Source: Pseudomonadota bacterium (lineage in GTDB: Bacteria > Desulfobacterota > Syntrophobacteria > Syntrophobacterales > Syntrophobacteraceae). From it: a DNA stretch of 11,031 nt. The stretch covers positions 1 to 11,031 of the forward strand of contig JAEZHY010000071.1 of assembly GCA_023416335.1 (NCBI GenBank), given 5' to 3'. Below are positions 7,267 to 11,031 of the stretch, piece by piece. The stretch's first letter is position 1; every line of letters begins with the position of its first letter. The position numbers and the translations under genes were made by a program. The notes beneath the pieces are model-generated. The model was not told the DNA's origin, ran no database searches, and saw only the letters and a program-made list of their open reading frames with translations.

Positions 7267-8832
7267 ATGTTTTTTTCCGTGACCCTGACTTTACTCCCGA
7301 TCGTCCTGATCGTTTTCCTGATGATAAAGAAACAGTATGCGGCAGACACAAGCGGCCTTATCGGCTGGATTTTTACCCTTCTCGTTGCCTGGCTGTTTTT
7401 CAGCACCTCCATGGAAGTCGGGCTGCGCTCTTCGGCTGCCGGGATCATAGCTTCCTTCCCGGTGTCGCTTATGGTCGTAACCTCGATTCTTCAGATAAGT
7501 TACATGGAAGCAAGCGGGGCCCTGCAGAGGATCGCGGTCTTCGTCAAGACGTTCGGTTCAGGAGAGAGAGCCGTACAAATAATGCTGATAAACGTGGGCG
7601 CGGGAACTCTCCTGGTATCTATGGGGGCTACGCCCGTATCCATTCTGCCACCCATTCTCGTTGCACTGGGATACTCGAACTATGTCGCGGTCGCCCTGCC
7701 GGCCATCGGGTTCGACGCACTGTGCACCTTCGCCCTTCTTGGGGCCCCCCTCGTCGTCTATTCGGACCTGACAGGTACGCCGCTTGTCCAGTCCGCACAG
7801 GTTTTCGCCAGATTCCTGCCGGTCATTTCAACGCTGATCGGATTCGGAATGCTCTGGATAGTCGGAAGATGGAAGCTGATGCGGGAAGGCTTCGTTCCCT
7901 GTATGATTGCGGGGATTACAAACGGCGGAACGGCAATAGCAATCAGCTACATCCCGTTTCTCTCGTCCGGCGTGGTTCTGACGGGCGTCATCGCGGGCAT
8001 ATGCACCATGGCCGTCATGCTCCTCTATCTGAAGGTGCTCGGCAAGCCCATTATCGACCGTTCGAGCCTGACAGAGGCGGACCTCAAGACCGAACAGGGA
8101 ATGTCTCTTGCCAGAGCGCTTTCTCCATGGACTATCCTGATTGCCGTCTCTTTTATCATCAACTTTTATCCCCCACTCTTCGATTTGCTCTATTCGAAGA
8201 TCGCATTGCCCATTTCGGTCGTCCCGGGCCAGGCAATCAAAACGAGGATGCTCTGGAACGCCTATACGTGGGTCCTGATCAGCACCGTCCTGTCGGTAGT
8301 CTTCCTCCGGCCTTCCGGCGCCATGGTGGGCTGTACTCTGAGAAAGTGGTTCAAACGTGCACCCAGGCCTGCTTTTTCTGCGGCCATTTTCTTTGCGATT
8401 GCGTTCGTAATGAACAATTCCGGTACCCAGGACCTCGAAGGGACCTGGAAAATAGTCGATCCCGCGAGGAACATGATCTGGGTCCTCTCTCAAGGATCGG
8501 CTGCCGCCTTCGGTGGACTCTATCCTTTCGTTAGCGGCTATCTCGGTCTTTTCGGTGGATTCCTGAGCGGAAGCGAGGCCTCGACGATCGCCATGTTCAC
8601 CAAGTACCATCTGCTGACGTCGAAAATTCTCGAGGTGGACGCCCTGATCGTAACCGCTGCAACCGCCATCGGCGGAGGTCTGGCAAGCGTAATCTCCCCG
8701 GCAAAGCTGCAAAATGCCGCCGCAACGATCGACGCGCTCGGAATAGAAAGCCAGGTCATAAAGACCGCCTTCCTGATATCGGTCGTGATCACTCTGGCGG
8801 CATCGCTGGTCGCCCTGTTTTTCACCATGTAG
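7267..8832 (+). CDS. L-lactate permease family (LctP/LldP) transporter
   Basis: The protein has 521 residues and about a dozen or more hydrophobic segments, so it is an inner-membrane carrier. Family hallmarks are the N-terminal segments with GLIGWIFTLLVAWLFFSTSMEVG, the central MGATPVSILPPILVALGYSNYVAVAL region, and near the C-terminus GGFLSGSEASTIAMF and GGGLASVISPAKLQ, which match the conserved GxFxxGS and SVIxPAK signatures of LctP. Members import L-lactate, and sometimes glycolate, with protons; the exact substrate cannot be read from sequence. I chose the ATG at 7267, where GGAG sits 6 bases upstream and the membrane segment follows at once. The longer frame from 7153 would add a 38-residue non-hydrophobic leader spanning a terminator-like hairpin. 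No lactate dehydrogenase genes are adjacent. A small cysteine gene converges from the right, 20 bases away. Confidence 0.9.
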   Translation: MFFSVTLTLLPIVLIVFLMIKKQYAADTSGLIGWIFTLLVAWLFFSTSMEVGLRSSAAGIIASFPVSLMVVTSILQISYMEASGALQRIAVFVKTFGSGERAVQIMLINVGAGTLLVSMGATPVSILPPILVALGYSNYVAVALPAIGFDALCTFALLGAPLVVYSDLTGTPLVQSAQVFARFLPVISTLIGFGMLWIVGRWKLMREGFVPCMIAGITNGGTAIAISYIPFLSSGVVLTGVIAGICTMAVMLLYLKVLGKPIIDRSSLTEADLKTEQGMSLARALSPWTILIAVSFIINFYPPLFDLLYSKIALPISVVPGQAIKTRMLWNAYTWVLISTVLSVVFLRPSGAMVGCTLRKWFKRAPRPAFSAAIFFAIAFVMNNSGTQDLEGTWKIVDPARNMIWVLSQGSAAAFGGLYPFVSGYLGLFGGFLSGSEASTIAMFTKYHLLTSKILEVDALIVTAATAIGGGLASVISPAKLQNAAATIDALGIESQVIKTAFLISVVITLAASLVALFFTM

Positions 8833-8852
8833 CGATCGGGTGTGTGTAGCCG

Positions 8853-8978
8853 TTAATTTTTCCAAACAAGCCAAGAACCGTTGGAGCATCTCACACAAAC
8901 ACCGTTCATGCATATTTCCGAGCCGTTCGGACGCTCCTGTCCTTTGAACATGCAACCTCTATGTTCGTCTTTATCCAT
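8853..8978 (-). CDS. Small cysteine-rich protein (41 aa), unknown function
   Basis: This 41-codon gene starts with ATG at 8976-8978 and ends with TAA at 8853-8855. The core is GCMFKG...G, then SEICMNGVCVRC, SNGSW. Its four cysteines (9, 23, 28, 31) include a CVRC pair, and it has regularly placed Gly and a final Trp-rich stretch. The pattern C-x3-G...G-x2-C-x4-C-x2-C-x2-G-x-W resembles small hypothetical proteins I associate with anaerobic delta-type bacteria; that resemblance is from memory, not a search. The cysteines could bind zinc or form disulfides. No signal peptide is visible. GGGGGAA lies 8 bases before the start and GGGAG 2 bases before it. The gene converges on the permease, 20 bases away with no clear terminator between, and is divergent from the thioesterase. 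A longer minus-strand open frame over 7828-8955 covers the same DNA in a different frame and lacks this pattern. Confidence 0.65.
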   Translation of the reverse strand: MDKDEHRGCMFKGQERPNGSEICMNGVCVRCSNGSWLVWKN

Positions 8979-9166
8979 GACTCCCGTTCCCCCGCTGTTC
9001 GAATCCGTTTAAAATGGCTTGCTATGAATATAAGCATGGCATAAGTTCATCCGCTTCTTGAACTCCGGGGCCATTCGTGAGAAATTCCGGCCTCGGGGGC
9101 TCCTTGCCCAGGTGTTGGAGTGGATCAACAAATACCCGATAAAAAGTGAAAAGGAGCATTCAAGGG
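8979..9166. other. Divergent intergenic region with a short coding-like stretch
   Basis: This 188-base region should hold promoters for the small cysteine gene (minus) and the thioesterase (plus). I see AT-rich candidates around 9007-9034 but no convincing paired boxes. From 9034 to about 9160 one plus frame, following TAA at 9031-9033, reads like protein (segment FRPRGLLAQVLEWINKY) and is GC-rich at third positions (about 78 percent by hand count). It has no ATG, and beyond about 9167 it is simply a shadow of the thioesterase. It may be a relic or chance. Confidence 0.35.
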
Positions 9167-9649
9167 ATGTCCGAAGTGGAGAAGGAAACCGGACCGCACA
9201 GTTTTGCAATGAAGGGCTGGATCAGCTGCGCACCTTTCGAGCGGCTGCTGAATATGGATATCAGGGAGGCCGAAGACGGTCGGGCTATCCTGACAATGCC
9301 TTTTTATATCGACTATGCCCAGGGCGCGGGACTGATGCACGGCGGCGCACTTGTGAGCCTGGCGGATACCGCTGTCGTAATGGCCATAAAGAGCATCATT
9401 CCGGAACAGTCGCACTTTGCCACGATCGCACTCGAAGCGAAATATCTTGCACCTGTAAAGCAGGGGACCGTGACGGCCAGGGCAAGAGTGGTTAAAAGGG
9501 AAGGCTCTATTCTGAAAGGCCAGGCGACCCTTTATAACGGAGACGGCAGGGCCGTTATGGAATTTTCCTCGGTTTTCAAGATTGCGGGCGATACGAAGAT
9601 CCGGGGAGTTACTTTCGAAAGCGCCGGTAATGGAGAACAGAGCGGCTGA
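9167..9649 (+). CDS. PaaI-type hotdog-fold acyl-CoA thioesterase
   Basis: The protein has 160 residues with a single 4HBT hotdog domain. The signature LMHGGALVSLADTAVVMA (about 56-73) contains the HGG turn (58-60) and the acidic Asp67 on the central helix, as in PaaI/YbgC-like thioesterases. The downstream strands (IALEAKYLAPVKQGTVTARARVVKREG, then QATLYNGDGRAVMEFSSVFKI) fit the family. It would hydrolyse an acyl- or aryl-CoA thioester in the cytoplasm, working as a dimer or tetramer; the substrate is unknown. I chose the ATG at 9167: AAGGAG at 9151-9156 sits 10 bases upstream, whereas the GTG at 9146 lies on top of that site and would add seven non-conserved residues. The RarD-like gene follows 61 bases later on the same strand, probably in the same transcript. 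Confidence 0.88.
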   Translation: MSEVEKETGPHSFAMKGWISCAPFERLLNMDIREAEDGRAILTMPFYIDYAQGAGLMHGGALVSLADTAVVMAIKSIIPEQSHFATIALEAKYLAPVKQGTVTARARVVKREGSILKGQATLYNGDGRAVMEFSSVFKIAGDTKIRGVTFESAGNGEQSG

Positions 9650-9710
9650 GAGCCTGCGGTTCCTTCATTCCCGAGCTTGTATTTCATGCCCGACGGAAAA
9701 ATGCAGTTTT

Positions 9711-10679
9711 ATGGATAATCAGCTACATACGCCTCCTTCGATAAAGTCCTCTTTCGGCGCACTCTACGCCGGCGCCGCTTTTTTTATCTGGGGCATATGC
9801 CCTATTTTCTGGGAGCAGTTGCATTCCGTTCCAGCACTGGAAATAGTGACCCACCGCGTCGTTTGGTCGCCACTTTTTCTCCTGCCCGTTCTCTTCCGGC
9901 AAAAACGCTGGGGCGAAGTATCCGCGACCTTCAGGCAACCACGCGCCGTTCTCGTGCTTCTTCTTACAACCGTGCTGATATCGGCGAACTGGCTCATTTT
10001 CATCTGGGCAATAAACAACGGCTATGTGCTGCAAACGAGCATCGGCTATTACATGACCCCGTTGGTCAATGTCCTACTCGGGATGGTTTTCCTGCGCGAA
10101 CGGCTCAGACCGCTCCAGGTGGCTGCACTGGTTCTGGCCGGGGCCGGGGTGCTCTATGTGACCCTGGATTACGGCAGATTCCCCTGGATCGCGCTCTCCC
10201 TGGGTTTCACATTCGGGTTCTACGGACTCGTCCACAAACTGGTGGCCGTCAGTTCCATTACGGGACTGACCATGGAGATGCTTCTCCTTTGCGTCCCGGC
10301 CGTGGGATACCTCGTTCAGCTGAACGCAGCCGGTGCAGGGGCATTCCTCCATATGGGTACCCGCATCGACCTTCTGCTGCTCGCGACAATACTCTTTACC
10401 GCCTTCCCTCTGCTTCTGTTTACGATGGGGGTCAAAGCAATCCATATGTCAACACTGGGGTTCCTCCAGTACTTTACCCCCAGCTGTTATTTCCTGCTGG
10501 GAGTCTTCTATTTTCACGAACCGGTTTCCCAAGCCCAGATCTGGACTTTCGTCCTGATCTGGATTGCGTTATTCTTTTATTCGACAGATTCGATTCTCTA
10601 CTACAGGTTCCAGAAATCCATCCTCAAGCGAACGATCGGCGGTGCAACTCCCTCATTGAAAGGGGAACCGCCTCAGTAA
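9711..10679 (+). CDS. rarD: RarD-like EamA (DMT superfamily) transporter
   Basis: The protein has 322 residues and about ten membrane segments. It opens with GALYAGAAFFIWGICPIFWEQL, matching the RarD N-terminal motif (FxWGxxPxYWK type). Other family features are THRVVWS, ANWLIFIWAINNGYVLQTSIGYYMTPLVNVLLG, the second-half FGFYGLVHKLVAVSSITGLTMEMLLL, and FLQYFTPSCYFLLGVFYFHE. EamA proteins export or import small metabolites across the inner membrane; RarD proteins are often annotated as chloramphenicol-sensitivity proteins, but their substrate is not established. The chosen start (ATG 9711) gives a length close to the usual 295-300. In-frame ATGs at 9582 and 9630 would extend it with a hydrophilic, non-conserved leader, and the former overlaps the thioesterase. 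The ribosome binding site is weak (ACGGAAAAA), so the start is less sure than the identity. It is probably co-transcribed with the thioesterase. Confidence 0.9.
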   Translation: MDNQLHTPPSIKSSFGALYAGAAFFIWGICPIFWEQLHSVPALEIVTHRVVWSPLFLLPVLFRQKRWGEVSATFRQPRAVLVLLLTTVLISANWLIFIWAINNGYVLQTSIGYYMTPLVNVLLGMVFLRERLRPLQVAALVLAGAGVLYVTLDYGRFPWIALSLGFTFGFYGLVHKLVAVSSITGLTMEMLLLCVPAVGYLVQLNAAGAGAFLHMGTRIDLLLLATILFTAFPLLLFTMGVKAIHMSTLGFLQYFTPSCYFLLGVFYFHEPVSQAQIWTFVLIWIALFFYSTDSILYYRFQKSILKRTIGGATPSLKGEPPQ

Positions 10680-10789
10680 GCGCCGCCCGTATTCCTCTTC
10701 CTGCTCGTACGAATCTCCCCGCTCAATAGTGGCCCAAAAACGAGATTACGTTCTCTTTGCGCCCTCCATCGGCTTGATAGACAAAAGCC

Positions 10790-10817
10790 GGTGGGCACGG
10801 TAAAGCGAGTGCCCACC
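10790..10817. repeat. Inverted repeat hairpin in repeat cluster
   Basis: GGTGGGCAC (10790-10798) and GTGCCCACC (10809-10817) are perfect 9-bp inverted repeats around a 10-base loop. The right arm extends into GTGCCCACCCTACG, which is repeated exactly at 3530-3543, so this belongs to the same dispersed repeat family. There is no T run, so it is not a good terminator by itself. Confidence 0.65.
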
Positions 10818-10887
10818 CTACGGTCTCCCACGATTTGGGGGGGGAATCCGGGGGGGGCAAGATCCACCCTTCGGGATGCAGCCGTAG

Positions 10888-10911
10888 GATGGGTGACAAC
10901 CCATCGTTTTT
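10888..10911 (+). terminator. Intrinsic-terminator-like hairpin after the RarD-like gene
   Basis: The stem GATGGGT (10888-10894), loop GACA, ACCCATC (10899-10905) is followed by GTTTTT (10906-10911) on the plus strand. It lies 208 bases after the stop of the RarD-like gene and is inside the repeat cluster, so it could end the thioesterase-RarD transcript or simply be part of the repeat. Confidence 0.45.
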
Positions 10912-10963
10912 CGGAACGCCTGGGAATGATTGGCCCGGGAGGCACAGCACGTACCGGATACTA

Positions 10964-11031
10964 TCCGGCCTGCCGGGGCGGGGTTCCCAAGGCGGACCTT
11001 GGGAACCAGCGGCGTATTTCCTTAAAGCAAC
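10964..11031. repeat. Dispersed intergenic repeat, right copy (runs to window edge)
   Basis: This is a direct-orientation copy of 3444-3511 with 66 of 68 bases identical, including the perfect 11-bp hairpin (10982-10992 and 10997-11007, loop CGGA). The match is still perfect at the last base of the window, so the true right limit is unknown. Weaker similarity continues to the left (shared ACAGC...ACCGGA...TCCGGC spacing), suggesting a longer degenerate unit. Confidence 0.75.

Larger units (their letters stand above)
10680..11031. other. Non-coding, repeat-rich 3' region after the RarD-like gene
   Basis: No gene is supported in these 352 bases. It holds a 9-bp perfect hairpin (10790-10817), two G8 tracts (10837-10844 and 10850-10857), a terminator-like hairpin (10888-10911) and the right copy of the dispersed repeat (10964 to the window edge). 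CCTACGG (10817-10823) also has an inverted partner, CCGTAGG, at 10882-10888. Minus-strand open frames here are repeat translations with poor composition. Confidence 0.6.

Noticed and set aside
7828..8955. Long minus-strand open frame (375 codons) opposite the permease
   Set aside because: It is antisense to a clear membrane transporter, its translation is rich in Arg, Gln, His and Gly without domain features, and it overlaps the better supported 41-aa cysteine gene in another frame.
9797..10729. Plus-strand open frame of 310 codons overlapping the RarD-like gene
   Set aside because: It is a shifted-frame shadow of a recognisable ten-helix transporter; its translation is Arg- and Pro-rich and low in hydrophobic segments.
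3444..11031. The repeat-flanked 7.5-kb block as a transposon or genomic island
   Set aside because: There is no transposase, integrase, tRNA target or terminal inverted repeat, and gene content and base composition look like ordinary chromosome; dispersed repeats explain the flanks better.

Overview
The window is about 11 kb of moderately GC-rich chromosomal bacterial DNA. It carries two large soluble PAS-type sensor histidine kinases, a lactate-permease family transporter, a PspA-like coiled-coil protein, a hotdog thioesterase and a RarD-type transporter. Stacked PAS-PAC kinases, an LctP-type permease and dispersed hairpin repeats suggest an anaerobic, metabolically flexible Gram-negative bacterium, perhaps Desulfobacterota (Syntrophobacter/Desulfo- relatives). 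That placement is inference: there is no rRNA or other phylogenetic marker here. I see no integrase, transposase, phage gene, CRISPR array, tRNA or rRNA.

Layout. Bases 1-3335 (+) hold the 3' part of a hybrid histidine kinase (six PAS modules, HisKA, ATPase, receiver) whose N-terminus lies off the left edge. A short intergenic region (3336-3557) carries a terminator-like hairpin and a copy of a dispersed repeat. On the minus strand, 4307-3558 encodes the PspA/IM30-like protein and 6679-4595 a three-PAS, NarX/DegS-type kinase with a GTG start. Just upstream of that kinase (6710-7124, minus strand) is a stretch with codon-like base periodicity, no start codon, an in-frame TAG and a frame change. 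I read it as a decayed gene.

On the plus strand an extended -10 promoter (7104-7112) is followed by a hairpin plus T-run (7160-7196) and then the permease gene (7267-8832). Behind it, on the minus strand, is a 41-codon cysteine-rich gene (8853-8978) that is easily missed because of its size. The thioesterase (9167-9649) and the RarD-like transporter (9711-10679) follow on the plus strand as a probable two-gene unit. The right end (10680-11031) is non-coding and repeat-rich: several hairpins, two G8 tracts and a second copy of the repeat seen at 3444-3511.

Working together. The two kinases have no DNA-binding response regulator partner in the window, so both look like orphan sensors here. The first carries its own receiver; the second would need a NarL-type regulator elsewhere. 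The clearest regulatory logic is at the permease, where a promoter and a terminator-like hairpin lie in the leader. No complete new multi-gene system is evident. The most interesting items are the small cysteine protein, the permease leader, the gene relic and the matching repeats 7.5 kb apart.
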